Source: Lanius collurio
Lineage: Eukaryota; Chordata; Aves; Passeriformes; Laniidae
DNA length: 64,000 bases
Direction of reading: 5' to 3'
NCBI GenBank assembly: GCA_020086605.1
Contig: JACBWW010000017.1
Location: 1,156,208-1,220,207 of the forward strand
This document shows positions 11,401 to 26,400 of this stretch, piece by piece. Positions within the stretch are counted from its first letter, which is position 1. Each line of letters begins with the position of its first letter. The notes beneath the pieces are model-generated. The model made no database searches, was not told where the DNA came from, and saw only the letters and a list, made by a program, of their open reading frames with translations. The position numbers and the translations under genes were made by a program.

Positions 11401-14400
11401 TACAAATGGAACTGTCAAGTGCTACCTCCAGCAGTGCCATTCTTGTCACCCTGAGCATCAGGGATATTTTCATTTGGGTGGCTCCAATTCCAAGTTTCAC
11501 ACAGCACCCCCCAATTCCAAATTCTATGCATCACCCATACTGTTTTATATTTGTCTGTTGCTTTAGCTGTTTGGATTTTTTTTTTTTTCTGTTATCACAG
11601 AAACAGTTTTTTCATGAAAGTAAAAAGATTTGCACCCCTATGGATTCAGTAGAAGTAGCTCAGTTGAGAGAAGGGTCTGAGGTCTTTAAAATAAAGCCTG
11701 AGTCCCTCAAAGATTTAAGTACAAAAAGAAATGATGCAGTTTGGTTTTGAGGAGTCTTTGTAGAACTGCCTAGCTTTTAGGCAATTTGCCTATTAGCTTT
11801 CAGAATCTTATTTGTGAGTGTAAGCTGTTTGTCATGGTACTGGCAAAATCCTACTTCTTCTTCATGTTTTTCCTCAGGAGAAGATACAGCCTTGGCCTTT
11901 TAGCAGTATTGTGCTTTCTTTCTGCCATGTGAACACTGCTGTCTCAAAAATCCTCTTGGCATTGTTTCTGATCTTTGGGAAACAAATCTCCCAGAAAGAA
12001 AAGTTAATTTGGGCTGATAAGCCTCATGTGAACACTTGCAGTTCTGACTTAGAGAACTCCCAGTCTGTCTAGAGAGGAGGAAAGGTTGTCTCTTGCTGTT
12101 CTGACTGCATCAGGAGACAAACTTGGTCAGTCTCTGTACACTGAAAGGTCAGTGATTAGGAATAAAGCTGATGGCCTGGGAAATGGAAGAGGAGCAAATA
12201 TTGTTGAAGAAATTGTACTCTTTACTCATGAGGATCCACAGTTATAACCAAATTGGTAAATGTACCTTTTAAAGAGCTTTGGAAGATGCTTCAGGTTTCC
12301 AGGCATAACACAACTTCTGTGCAGGGCAGGAGAAAGGGAGAAATGTCCAATAACAAAGGGGGTAGCAGCCCTACAAAGTAATCTGTGTGCTTTCTAAGGC
12401 AAGATTATTGGTTACTGAAGTATTCCCTCCCTTGACACAAGTCCATTTCTTCCCTGATAAAGTCATCTTCAAGGGATAAGCGTGTCATGATTTCAGTGGA
12501 ACAGGACAATAAGAGTTGGTTCCAAATACGATTTTTAAGAGAGGATGTGGTTTAGCATACTTTAACTACCACTCAAGAAATTCCAGTTGTATTTCCCTGG
12601 AGGGCTTAGGGGGAAGGAAAAACAAAAAGCTGTAGCTTTCCAGGAAGGAAGGTGTGCTGTAGTTGTGCAGTTATTGTGTTACTGTCTGCAAGTAACATTT
12701 TCATGTCATTCTTCACGTATGAGTAAAAGAACTAGATGGAAAATGGCTCCATTTTTATTTGTACAAACCAGTTTTGAATGTAACAATAATTTTGCTGAAA
12801 TTATAAAATTTCAGTAAAATTATTAGGAATGTCTCTGCTTATTAGGTTTCTAACTTATTAAAGTACACCAACATATTTATTCCAGAAGAGTGCTGACACT
12901 TAAAAAAAAAGATTTCCCGTTTCCAGGTATACTGAGCTTCTTTGGTGTTACTGGTCCTTCTCTTTCAATCATGCTTCTCCTGGAAGCTGGGAAGAGATAA
13001 AACAAGCTGGCTGCTCACATTTCTGAGGAAGATTTATCAAAAATTCTTCCTTTTTTGTTCCCTACAAGCCATACTTCTTCCTTTCTCTCTCTCAGACTTT
13101 GCCATGAGTCTAGCTGTACAGTTACAGAAATGTCTTAATAAAATGGAATTTTCATTCTTCCATTTTTTAATGCAAATAAGATATAATATGTATTTGATTT
13201 TTGCAGCTAACATATTCTGAAACAATTTTCATTCCTTCATTTTGGTATATACTGTTAATGGAATGCTAAACACTGATTCTTTAAAAGTGCCAAGTGATCA
13301 ACATAGTGTACATTTGCCCTTTCAGGAGGAAAAAGTGCTGCTTTCCTATACTGCTGCCTTAGAGGGCATTTCACCAGGCATCTGCTTTGGAAGGGGAAAT
13401 ACTTAATGAATGCATGTAAGATTTGGAACAAGCCTTTGTGACTTCTGCAGCCCTAGCCACAGACTGTGCTGTGCTATAAGAGATGGAGCTTCCTATATGC
13501 TCTCCACTCATCTTTCCTTTCCCTCTTCCCTTGCCAGCCTTTGCAGGAGGACAGGGCCTTTGCCATCCCACACACTGTCAGTTTTTTGTGACAAATAATT
13601 CAGCACAGGGTGCTGTGCTGCCAGTTACCCCTGGGAAATGGGCTCTGCCACCTTTGGGGCCCACTCCAGCTTGCCAGCACTCCTTTGGCTCCTGTTGTCA
13701 GTGAAGTCTCTGGCTGAAGAAAAACTGAAGGAATGGTTAGGCTTGGGATGGGGAGCTCTGAATAGTAAAAGCATCTTTTATTTATGTAAGGATACATCAC
13801 TAATTTGGTTAGAGATGTAATACCCTCTTAAATGGCTCCCTTCAATAGATCTTAATATGTTGCTTCAAGCCTCACTTGTCCTTTTTAGTATGGCAGGTAC
13901 TGGAAGTGTCTGTGAGCAGAAGATGAGCTTCCTTAAGCAAAGAGTCTCAAGAAGCCCAGCCAGGCTTCCCAGTGAGTCTGCTGTGACAGGACAGTCCCTT
14001 TTGGATGCCTGCAGGTGCACAAGGCACTGCTGCTCATGGCACCACTGACCTTTCCTTCTGAGTGCTCATCTGCAGTTTTCACTGAGCTGAGAAAATAGCT
14101 CTGTGTGTTGGTGTTCCATGCACAGGAAATGTCCCTGGTTGTTGTTAAGCAGAACTTTCTGCAGATTCTTTCCCAAAAATGCAGGGTGAGTCAGCTAATG
14201 GTGGGAATTTTGGAGGTTTTAGCAAGAGAAGGGGACAGGTTTAAAAAAATTACTTGAGTTCAGAAATTCTTGTTTGATTACATTGTGGGAATGTAGAATA
14301 TGAATATTTCATTAGCAATGCTAACATAATTTCCATCATTTGTTAACAACAAATAAGATAATTCCATTATCTAGGGATATTTTCAGATCCCAAGTTCATT

Positions 14401-17400
14401 ATAATTAATTTTTTTCCTATATGTGAAGTCTCTTTAGAGATTAGGACTGGGAAAACAAAGGGTTACAAAATAGAAAAAGCATATTGCATTAAACAGAATT
14501 CTCAGATCACAACTGTGATTATGAAAAGTGCTGTAAAAACAATTAGTGATAAACACGTGTCCTGGGATGTTTGTAATGTGAGCAAAAAGGTAACAGCTGT
14601 GAGCAACTTTATGCCTGGTTTTGCAAAGCTGAACCTGAAGCACAGAAAAAGGTAATGCTGTACCTGATGGTGCTCGAGGTGCAAGATAGGAGAGCAAATT
14701 CTCCAGAGTCCTGGTTCACTGCATTCTCTTGAAATAGTTGTATATTGTGCTTTAAACAATGTGCAAAGTTAATTTAAACAAATTTAATGTGTAATGACAG
14801 CTGAACATTTTAAAGTACTTCAAAGCTGAAGGCAAACATAAACATGACTTTTTTTTTTTTTTACATATTCTCATAATCTTTTATGATCAAATTGCTATTG
14901 CTTTTTTTAATCTGTGAAGCTTTGAGTGTTCCCCTCCTGAACCAGAGTTCCTGCCCCATTTTGAATCATTTGCAGCTTTCTGAACTGCCTTAAATCATTG
15001 TGTAACTTTTTCTGCTTCTTTGTTCAGTCATCTGAAAGGATTGGAAGCTGTTTGCTTTTGACCTCAGGGAATTTGGCACATGAAGTGCAATTTAGGTTTA
15101 TAGTGAAGGATTCCTTTACATTAAAGGAAATTATTTAGTACTAATTCTTGCTGATTATCAAATTAATAGGATTAAAATATGTCCCAGGCATAGAGAAAGT
15201 TTAATGGTTGGTTAAAGTTTGCCTAAATCCCAAAGTCCCTTTTACAGTCTCGGTTGTATTTATCTATTATTGGAATTTATTACGGGGTAGGAGAAAACTT
15301 CTCTGAGAAAACCAGGATGATGCAGGGAAACTTATTCATTGTCTACATTTTCCCTTCAGCCTAAGTGTTCAGCTGTGCAATTTTCCTACTTTTCTGATCT
15401 GCTATTTGAACCCTGCATGCCATTTTGGAAGGCAGAGCTTAAGTTCTTTGATCCATATTTCCATTTTTTGGTAGAATGAGCTCATTGACTTGTTAATTCT
15501 GAAATAGCTTATGTAGAAACCTTTTATTACTTGAGTAAAGAGAAAATGCACTGACAGGCTTGAGTGTCTTAAGAGCTCTGACCCAGTCCAGGATCCCACT
15601 GTTACCTCCAGTGTCCATCCTTCTCCTAACTACAGAAAATTAGAAGAGGCTGCATCAGCCCCTTCCATCAAAAGTCTTACCCAGGCACCATCTCAGACTG
15701 GACACTGATATGTATCTGAAGTGTTGATGGCAATAGTTTGTAATGATTTGAGTCAGAAGTGGGAAGTCACTGTGCTGTAGATGTAGCCACATAAAAGGTC
15801 TCTGACATTAAATGCCTTGCAATTAGATTTTTGTTACAATTTCTAATGAATTAGATAGTTGGCCTTTTTTTCATTATAAAAGACCATTATATTGAGTTTA
15901 GAAGAGTAATTTTGGGTAGATCCTTTTCAGCTTAAGGAAAAAGAATTTTCAAAGTGGTCAAAACACATGAAATTTTTAGGTTTTGCTCGTGATGGTGGTC
16001 AAAGCATTTTCCGTTTGGAGAGTTAATTAACTTAATTTAAAACCAAAACAAAATGCCCTGAAACATTAAACATCAATAACCCTTTTTTTTCTGACCTGTC
16101 ACTTTTTTTTTTTTTTAGGTTACATTTACAACTTCTGTAATATTTAACTTTTTTTTCCAGTTTAATACAGGAAAATTTTCAAACTATCAGTATCTTTCAG
16201 GATAAGAAAATATCCACTTTTCCCCCCACAAGCTTAACTTCTAATGTAAGATGACAGTAATAGGTACACTTAAGAAATAGGGCTGGAATGAAACCAGAGA
16301 CCACTGGCTGTTGCTTTCTGCCACAGAAAGACTGTGGGCATAGAGGGGACTTCTATGCATTGGGTTTTATGTTCATCACATCCTCTCTGGTTTCCTCTAG
16401 GCTTTGTTGCTGAAGATTTTCAAGAGTGGCAGCATCCAAGAACAGATGCTGAAAGAAATCAGAGTGCAAAAAAGCTGGTATTAAAGAAACCAAAGAGTTG
16501 GGCTTCCAAGCTGGCGTGACTGGAAAGTGATGTGCTGTGAGAACTGCTCCAGACAGGAGGAAGGGTTGGTGGGATAGGCAGGGAAAAAACAGCTGGAGAT
16601 GATGGAAGGTTCAGTGCCCAAACCTTACTGACAAGATCCTGGCACATGGGCTAGAAGGAAGAGGGCAATTACCATGGCTCAGCTTGAGGGAATGGCTATA
16701 AAGGAAAGAAAAAAGTTCAAGATGTGGGGTTTGGCCAAGTGTAGAGTAAAAGGCAATCTCTTCAGCTCAATTATGTTGAAAGAGAATGGAGGCACTGGGG
16801 AAAAGCTCCTTTGAGCTGGATGTGGAGAGGTAGAAATAATAAGAGGAAGCTAAGACTTGTTCATGGCAAGCATCAAAGAGTTAAAAAAAGTTCCTGGATT
16901 TGAAATAAATTCAGCTGATAAATAAGCCCTGAAAGGAAGGAGAAGAAGCCCCATCATTTGAAATACTCTAACAGAAGTAGACAAAGCACTCAAAAGTGCA
17001 CTGCAGGGAGCAGTCTTTTTTTGGCAGGGAACAAGACTTGGATGACCTCATAGCTTCTTTCCATCGCTATTAGAATCACAGAATCCAAACTCTTTCTCAG
17101 AGCAGCAGCACAGCCTGCTCTGAAGGATTGCCCAGTTTTGGCACTGTAGTCTTGCTTGGTACCACTCTGCACGTGCCAGCCCCTGCAGATTCCCAGAGCA
17201 AGAGTTAATAGCTCTGCTGACAAACTCTCTGATTAGTGTAAAGCACCAGCAAGCTGTGCAGTGTATTTTGGAGGGTTTTCATCACCGAATGAACCAGATC
17301 TGAGATGGAGCATAAACAAAATTTGCAGTTTTGTGTGAGGTAGCTGGGCAGAAAGACATTGTTGCTGCATTTTGATACCACTTTTCTGCACAGTGTTTGC

Positions 17401-20400
17401 AGTCACTGGTTAGTTATATCTGGCCACTTCTTGTTCTGAACAAGTCACATTTCAGTCCTACTTTTCTATAGTAACTGTTTGATATAAAGAAGATGAAATC
17501 TGTTCAATGTATTAAATTGTAACAAGAAAAGAACTTTGGCACATACTGGGGGTGTAGCTGCGTTCCCCATTAAATCCCAGTTGCCAGACTCTGAAACAGC
17601 TTTCTCAACTGTACAGCTCCAGTGAGAGAACTTTTTAAGAAAAAGTTCTTAGGAACCAGTGGAAAAAAGTTATGAAAAATATACTCTTCTATACTACTCT
17701 GTGTAAATATTACAGTTTCATTGTGTAGCATCCCTGGTTATAGCTTTGCAACAGGGAAACAATTCTTAAACCTCTCCTGTCTCCCCCCTCCAATGACACA
17801 TTTTGGTGGGGGAGAAACTCTGTGTCTGCCCTACACTGGGTCTCTCAATTATGTTTTCCCTCTCAGCTTGGCTGCAAACCACCAGAAGGTGCAAAAGTAG
17901 CTTTCACACCCAAACACAGCACGTTTTCTCCCTTCCACTTGATTTTCAGGCTCTTAGCCCAGTCTGGCTCTACCGCCATGTTCTCCTCTGCCTTTCCCAG
18001 TACGACTGGAACGCAGAAGGAAACATCAGGAACGCTCTGTCCTCACTTTGTAAGAGATGGTTCTCCTTCCCAACAAAGAGCTCTGGAGCACTGCTGAGAA
18101 ACAGGACTTGCCCTTCCTGGACCTGCACTGCCTGGGAGCAGGTTACAGTTATTTGTGAATTTGGAGAGGGTTTGCTGGCATTGTCCTGGGGAGGCTGCAA
18201 GGTGGTGCTTCTTTGCCAGCACCACCTGGGTAACTCAGAGGTGTTGTTTTTAAGGGTCTGATGGGCCCTGTGCTCTGCATTTTTAGTTTGCCTGCCAGAG
18301 CAGCCTTGATAGTGTTGCTGTTTGCTCAAGAGGGAAGCAAAGATGTTTTCAATTGTGTCTAAGTTTGTCAGTGGAAAAAGGGAAATCTCTTGGGGAAGAG
18401 TGTGAACAATTGAATTATTTTATGCTGAGGCACAATAAAACTAACTTTAAAAATTATTGACTAGTGCCCATAATTTATTAACAGTATTTACTCCCAGTAG
18501 AGTTAATGAGACTATTAAACACTTGAAATTAAGAATGTGCATGAGAGTGGGTAACATGAGAATCTCATGTTTTACTTATATTTTTTTAAAGATCTTTTTG
18601 GCAAAATATTTTTTATTATTTTGAATTTGTTAGAGGTTTAACAATATGTTCCCAAATGGATTGTGAGCTTGAGAAACTTTTTAAAACGGGATCCAAGGGT
18701 TTGGGTGCTGAGGACCCTCACAGAAAACCTCCAGGAAATGCCGTTTCTATGTTTAGTGCTGTGAAAACTCTGTAGGGATGTGAGGTGGGAAGCATAGAGT
18801 GGGAGAGGTTTAACAGAGCTGGAAAGTGAGAAATTGCACCTTCTGTGGATCACCATGTGCTAAAAAATCAGACAAGGTTAAATGAAATAGGTGGAGAAGG
18901 GAACAAGAAAAATACACCAGTGATAATAAGAGCAAAATGGAAAGCACAGATGCTGAAAGCAAAGAGGGGTTTGTCAGATTTATAACTGTTGATTCATTTC
19001 CAGTAGTCATTCCATTGACTATTAAATGTGTTGCTTTATTATTTGTGATTTTGGCTAGGCCTGGAGTTCAGCAACACTTCATGGAGGCATGTCTCAGTGA
19101 CAGATAGGGAGCAAAGGCCAGCAGTATCTCTGGGCAGCTGGACAGTTCTGACATACGCTTTTCCTGCCCCAGGGGTTTTTTCTACTGTTATCCAAATAGA
19201 CTTCTCTTTAAACCTATCTTAAATTACATAAAGTGCTTCCTGACCTTTGTTACACCATCACTCTTAACAGTGCTTGTGGCTGAGATTTTCTAAATTGTCT
19301 TTTTTTTAAGACTTTCTCAATTTCACAAATGCTCATAAATAAAGATAAATCTGTCTGTTAAAGGAGGTACCAAGTGGTTGAGATGATGACTATTTCTTCC
19401 AAGAGTAGCTATCTGTCTGCAAAAACCTATTGAAAGTTTGAAGATGTCAATTGTTTGGAAGAACTCAGTTAAGGCATTTTCTATTTCTAGACTAATACAC
19501 ATTCTTCAGAACAAAGATATGTATATGAAGGCAGAAATATATAGGCATTAGTAGCAACTGCTTTTTGCAATATTTGATTTCATTTCAGTATATACAACTA
19601 TTTTTAAAACCTTTGCTGAATATTCCTAAATACTTACAATTTGGCTGCCATTTGTGTGGTTGTGAGCCATTTTGTTGCCATTTGCTGCCAAAAGCCTGGC
19701 TGATGTAGAGGTACCTTTTATAGAGCAGCATTAATTTAGCCTTGCACCCACACATTCTAGAGAAGCTCCCATGGCCTGGCTTTCTGCTGCCCCATGTCTG
19801 TGTTCCTGGATGAACAAAGGGATGCTGTAGCTTCACTGCTTCTGCCATGAATCCAGTGGTGGCTCTGCTGCTCCTCAGCTGGTGGGAGGCTCAGCAGTGA
19901 ATGTAGACAACACAGATGTGTGTTACACCTGTAACACAACAGTGTAAACAAGGGCAGGATAACATTAAAGGTAACACACAGAAAAGGTAATTAGTGCTTC
20001 AGGCTCTGTCTGGGAGTTCAGTGGCAGCTGAACAAGTGTTGAAAGGTGGTTCCTGTTACACACCTCGTAGGTTGGGCAGCAGCTGCCTTACTGTGCCTGC
20101 TCCAGGCAGTACCCCTTCTAGGTACTTTTCATCCTTTTCCTCTCAACATGACTTGGAAAAAATTCTGAAATTCCTAGGTGTTTGGGTTGTATCTTTCTGT
20201 TAGTGAGAGGAGCTGTTCACACTGATGTGCAATATCTCGGCTTAGCCCTGCCCATTTCATCAAGGTTGAGAGACTTCCCAGAACTGCAGATAAAACACCA
20301 TCCACTATGCCTGCCTTGACCTCAACAGTCTCAGCTTTTATAGAAGACTCTTGGAGCAAAGAAATAGGGAACTGAAAAAAAAAGAGGAGAAAGATCTTTT

Positions 20401-23400
20401 TCCATCGCCTTTATGCTTAGGGTCTGAACTTGCCAAAGCGTTGCTCTTCTCCAAAGAGATCTCTAGCTGAGGTCTCTGTGTGTCTCATCCCTCCTTTCCC
20501 AAACTGAGCACTGTGATACTCTGTCTATAAAAAGACAAAACAGTCTGAAAAAGATCTATTGTGACTGCTCCTAACAGACTCAGTTTTATGCTCAGCTTAA
20601 CGGGATCCAGCCATCACCACCCATCTGCTCCTGTCTGTTTTCTCATCTTCTGATGTTTCATCTTTACCTTTTACATGGCTGGCTTTTAGGCATCTTGTGG
20701 GGTTTTGTCTTTCTGATACCCAGAGCTGAGGGGAGGAAAGAGGTAAGAACAGCAGTTTGGACACAGGTCCAGATGTAGCTTGGTTAAGTGGATTACAGAT
20801 AATGTTCAGAAGTGGGAAGTTGAAGGTTTTCATGGTTGTAAGTTACCTACTTAGGATACAGGAATAACTAGATGTTATTGAATTTTCTTTGCCATATACT
20901 GGCCGAGATCATCAGCTATTTTGGAACTTGAAAGTCTCTTTCATTCTAACCTGAGTAGTTTTCTAAGGTTAAATGAGGAATTTCCTTCCAGACCATTACA
21001 CCACTGAAAGAGAGATGACATTCCAGTTCACTTAGTGGGGAAATAAGTTATCTAAAAAGAGAAGAGAGACAACCAGAAAGTTATACTCTGAGAACGGATC
21101 TGATCTCAGCAGTAATAACATTTTTCATTAAATGATTTTTTTTTAAAATATTAAAATGTTTATCAGCCACTGTCCATTGAAAATAATTAAAAGATTGCAA
21201 GTGCAGATTTGAAGCTGAGGCCAGGTTATGAGTTATTTTGATATGATTTTGATTTTAGCTGTTAGCTACTTGAGGAATGTGGTTGCTCACTCAGCTCACA
21301 TGCTTTTGTGTCTGCACCTTGGCTTTTATGATGCTCTTGTGAGAAATCAGTATTTTAGATCCCTCTTGTCATGAATAAATTTGTACATGGAATTTCATTT
21401 ACAAAAGTCTATAAAAAAACAAATAAAAGGCACCAACTACATTTGAAGAATTTATTATTTATGAAAATGTTCACACACATCTTTTATCATTATTTTCCTA
21501 TCCATAAGTTTTGACTAATACTAAATATTTGGTCTGATTGTGTTCTACATAACAGGAAATAAGCTTCATCTCTTCCAAAAATAACATTAAGCTCTGCAAC
21601 CATTAACCATTCCTTTTAGAAATAAATGTTAATGAAAAGCAAATAAATGCAACCATGTATTATACATATTATTTTACAGAGTTCGTTTAGTCGAAAGAGG
21701 ATCTCCTCATAGTTTACCTCTCATGGAGTCTGGAAAAGTAAGTACTGAAAGAAGATATAAATGTAACTTTTATGGTCAATATTTTCAGTTAATACCCATT
21801 TCTGTTCAATTTTACATGAATGTAGTACTGGGGAAGGCGCTATGAGCTGTAGAGTTTGATGTCCCTCCTTTACTGTTGAGGTCACAGCATGATGGCAGTA
21901 ATTGATGCATTACTGCTCTCTCAGAACCTGTACCTCACTCTTTTATGCAGAAATCAATTCCTCCTTCTATGCAAAAAGAAGGTATTTCATCCCCTGCATG
22001 TCATTCCTGAAGCAGCTGACAAATGTGCCTCTGGAGCTGGCAGTTCCATCAGTGCAGAACCCACCTCTGGTGAGGGCTGCTCTGAGATGACCAATGCTGT
22101 GCTCACAGGCCACTGATCACCTGCAGAAGAGCTGTCCCTGCTGGGCATGGCTGTGAGGACAGGGTGAGGACATAGGAGCAGGCTCTGATGCTGTGGATGC
22201 TCATCTAAAGCTTTCTGTCCATAGCTTTGCAGACATCCATGGTCAGAGGATGCTCCCTTTTTATTTTAGGGGTCAACATCCACCTCTGCTGTTGAATTTC
22301 CATTACATGAGGTACTTGGCAGGTCAGCATCCTGGGAGATTGCATGATGCCTCTGACTTTCTCCTTGTTTTCGGCCAAAGTTTCATTGGTGTTTTCCTAT
22401 CCTACCATGTATTCTCAGAGAGACAGGGACCATTTGGTCTTACTTTTGGTCTGCAGGTGAACATTTGAATTCTGAGGAGGTTTATTGATGAAACAGCTTT
22501 CACAAAAAAAGCAGTTTTGTCACATCTCCCAAATATCTCAGAATTTGTCATACCTATGGACTATTTTATTTTTTTTGCACTATAAATCTACCTTAACTTT
22601 TTAAGAATTTCTTGTAGTTTCTAATGAAGTTTCTTTGGGGACAAAGCATCAGCATACAATTGCATAAGGTGGTACCTGCTTTCTTACTGCCTCATGTTTT
22701 CTTTCAATAGATCCTCCCAGGAGTACGTATCATTATTGCTAATCCAGAGACAAAGGGACCCTTAGGAGATTCTCATCTTGGTGAGGTGAGTCATGAGAAC
22801 CTGAACTTTGTATGCTCTGAACTAAATTGCAGAGACAAAACTATTGTTGTGCATGCTAATGATTTCCTATGATACATCTTATCAAATGCCCAGTTAAAAA
22901 AACTGTGAATTCTACTGATCTTTATAAAGTGTGGATCATGATTCTTGTGTCACTGTTAAAATTGTTAGTAAATTGTTGCTAAATAGTAATAGCTCAAGTT
23001 AAAAAAAAAGAAATACAGTTAGCTTTTGCTGTGTTTTATACTTGGTGCTTTGCCAATTCTGATGGAAGCTTACATGAAAAGTTAGTTTCTAGATTAGCTC
23101 AGTTTTATCTAGATGGTTTTCTTGTGCTGTTCTTCATAATCACTGTGCTTCATTGCACTGAAGTACTCTCATTAGCTGAGTTGAGCAAGGCTATATGTTT
23201 TTCAAATTTATTTTTTGTTTCTAGAGTGAGGAGAAAAAATTATGTTGTTTTCAAGCAGTTAAAAATCTAGTTAACAAAATGAAGAACATGTTTGATCATA
23301 ATTAAAACCACAATCTAATTTGTGAGTTTCTTCAAGAGTTCATTAATTTGAAATCGTAAAAATTTCCATGAAGCTTTGAGGTAGATGGAATGAATCCTTC

Positions 23401-26400
23401 TCCATAGGTGAAGGTCCTTGGCCTCACTCTTTAAAATAATCTGTCTGGTGTTCATGGAGGATGCTCTCCTGGGGTAAATACCCTGAACCAGGAGTGGGGA
23501 ACTTGGCTCACATCTGCCCTGAAACTTCAACAAAAGTAGATTGAGGTCTTTGTGCCTGGAACTGGGTCACTTATGGGTTCAGAAACAGATTTAAAAGACA
23601 TTTTTAGTATTATCTAACTATGACTAAAAATATTTGCATCAAGAATTTTCAATAATGCTTCATTCTTGAAAGCTACTTTAATTAATACCAGTATAATTGC
23701 TTTTAACTTAGATATGGGTTCACAGCACTCACAATGCCAGTGGGTATTTTACCATCTATGGAGATGAATCTTTGCAATCAGATCATTTTAACTCAAGACT
23801 CAGCTTTGGAGACACACAGACTATTTGGGCAAGAACTGGTTATCTGGGGTTCCTGAGAAGAACAGAACTCACAGATGCAAATGGAGGTAAGAGCTTTCTC
23901 ATCATCGAGGTGTAAATAATTTGGATTATTTGGAGGGTGACACTGTGTCTCTGGCCCTGCAGTACCTAATATGCTCCATCTGTGAAACCTGTAACCCTGC
24001 AAAAAAGCCTTAATTAAAATAATCAGAAAATAAATCAGAGGGCAAGATTTCCCTGCTGAAATAGTTGCTTTTCCTTTGCTGGACCTCAGGTGCTCTAAGT
24101 CCCCTCCACCAGTGACCTTTTGGCACTGTTAATGTACCCAGTGCTTCAGCTTGAAAAATATGAACTGCAGCTGAAACTGCCATCATTTGCTCTGGCAGTT
24201 GTGTGCCCAGGAACACTTTTGTGCAGATGGAAAAAGCCTGGTGGGAGTCTGAGCCCTGTCCCTCCTGTGACCACCACCTCCCCTGTCCATTCCTCAGATT
24301 GTCCTGTCTTTAACCCCACAGGGCTGGTTACTGAAATGTAGCAACCAGCAGTAGCCTGCAAGAGAAGTTGTAGGGTGTTTAGGTTTGTGTCAGGAAGGTA
24401 CAGGATTCCCTTACTTGTTCTAATGAAATTCCTTGTCTCATGTACACATAGAAGTGAACCAGTGCTGCCAGGCACACAAAGTCTGTGCTTGGGAAAATGC
24501 TATTTTCTGTGATTTTTGCAGAGCACTGCGCCACAAGCAGTTGCAGCTGAGCTGGCCAGGGAAGGCTGTTGGCCAGGTAGGGTTTCCAGCAACACCATGA
24601 GCATCTCCAGGGGTGATCCCAGGGCCATTAGAATTGCCACTATTCAGCCAAAGAAAGAATTCATCAAATCTGAAAACATTTTAGTAATCCCTGTGGATTA
24701 GGCCTGCTGCCTAATGTTGGCACCTCCTGAAGAGATTTACTTTGGTTTGCACAGGTTTGGTTATTTCATTTCATAATGATAGCCCAACTTTAAGAAAATT
24801 CAGGATTCTCTGAGGATATTGCAACTTAAGCATTCAAATAGCTTAAGTATTCTCCTAGCAATGGGTTGCTCCATTCTCCTCCTACTTTTAGCTCCCATTG
24901 CAGAAAGTTCTCAGCCCTTTATTAGCTGGAGCTCATATTGTCATTGCAATACCACCACACAACTATCAAAATTCATGCAAAAAGAGTCAGTTATCTGCTG
25001 TTAGTAAATACTTTTTATGACTAGCAGGTAATTGTAGCTTTTAAAAAGTGTAATTTCAGTGTAATTTATTTCTTTACTGGGTCAAAAATATGAGCTATAA
25101 AAGTGTTATGCTTAATTTACCTGAATGAGCAATTTGCTATCTAGCTATAGCACGTTTTTAGTTTATTGATAATCACCTTTGTAATACAACAAAAAACATC
25201 TGTAGTGACCATCTCAAAGCAATTGGAAGAACGTCAGACACACTGTTAGGATTAAATCTGTTTTTTCTCTTTGAAAAAACAGAGACAAACAAGGAACCTA
25301 TTGTATATTCAGAGTGCCTTAAAAAAAAAGAATCTGTTCTGCATCCACCTGGGACAAAAACAGGAATTTATGCTACTGTCTTTGGATAAAGATTTCTGCC
25401 TTTGTCTTTTTCAAATGGGAATAATGTTTCTGCCTTCCCTTCTTTTGTCTGTTTGCTCTGTATTGCACTTCAGTAATGGAAAATGCTCTTCAGTTCAGAA
25501 ATCACTTTGGGGTTTCAGAAATTCAAGGATAACTTACATTGTACTTATTTTACTTAATTCTTAATGTGAACATTTTTATAATTCAATGTACTGGAGAATA
25601 GAATCTTTGTTGTTTTGTTTTCCCTCCCCACCAGAACGCCATGATGCACTTTATGTGGTGGGTGCATTAGATGAAGCCATGGAATTGCGAGGGATGAGGT
25701 ACCATCCGATCGATATTGAAACCTCTGTCATTAGAGCACACAAGAGCATCACAGAATGGTAAGGATTGTATAACACCAGGGCCCTTATAAAAAGCTGAAA
25801 TATCTATAATGTCTGGGTTTTCTCCTTGGATATTGCAATTGATCCAGGAAATGGCCTGTCAGGATGGTCATAGGATTTATAACCCAGATGCCAATGTGTC
25901 CTTAGGATGAAATTTTTCTCAAACAGATTTAATCAGTAAGAACTGATTTCTGATAAGTTAATTCATTATGTTTCTTTTTTTTTTTTTTTTAAGGAGTAAG
26001 CAAGCAAGAAAACATTTCAAATAAATGAACACTAATAAATTTTATTAGTGAACACACTTATTTTTTGAATTGGTTATTAATAACTGAAGCAGTGATCAAA
26101 TCAAGGTCATAATGGAAATTGAAGCTGTAAATCAATGAGTTAATAATGATATTGTCTTAATCAATGTATCATCCTCAGATGTACACAGCAAGTTATCATT
26201 TCTTGAGGCTGATGAGCTCAAATTGCTTTTCATTATTCTTACATCAGAAGACTCAGTCAGGTAGTTGTTTTGTTTTGATACAACCTTTGCTCAACTATTC
26301 ACCTTTCAACCTAAATGAATCTGTGGCAATATCCAGAGCAATTTAGTGCATTTTTCTTTTCAGTCCTGGCTGTAGAGATGTGGCCTGGAGCAGAAAGCTT

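Larger units (their letters stand above)
5472..21679 (+). other. DIP2C: DIP2C intron, 16.2 kb
   Basis: The longest complete intron here. It contains a 19-base A run at 9286-9304, T runs at 7215-7226, 11577-11590 and 14849-14862, and a probable CR1 3' end at 17021-17094. Many short open frames are present, but none has splice signals plus a recognisable protein sequence. I see nothing else that I can name. Confidence 0.8.
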
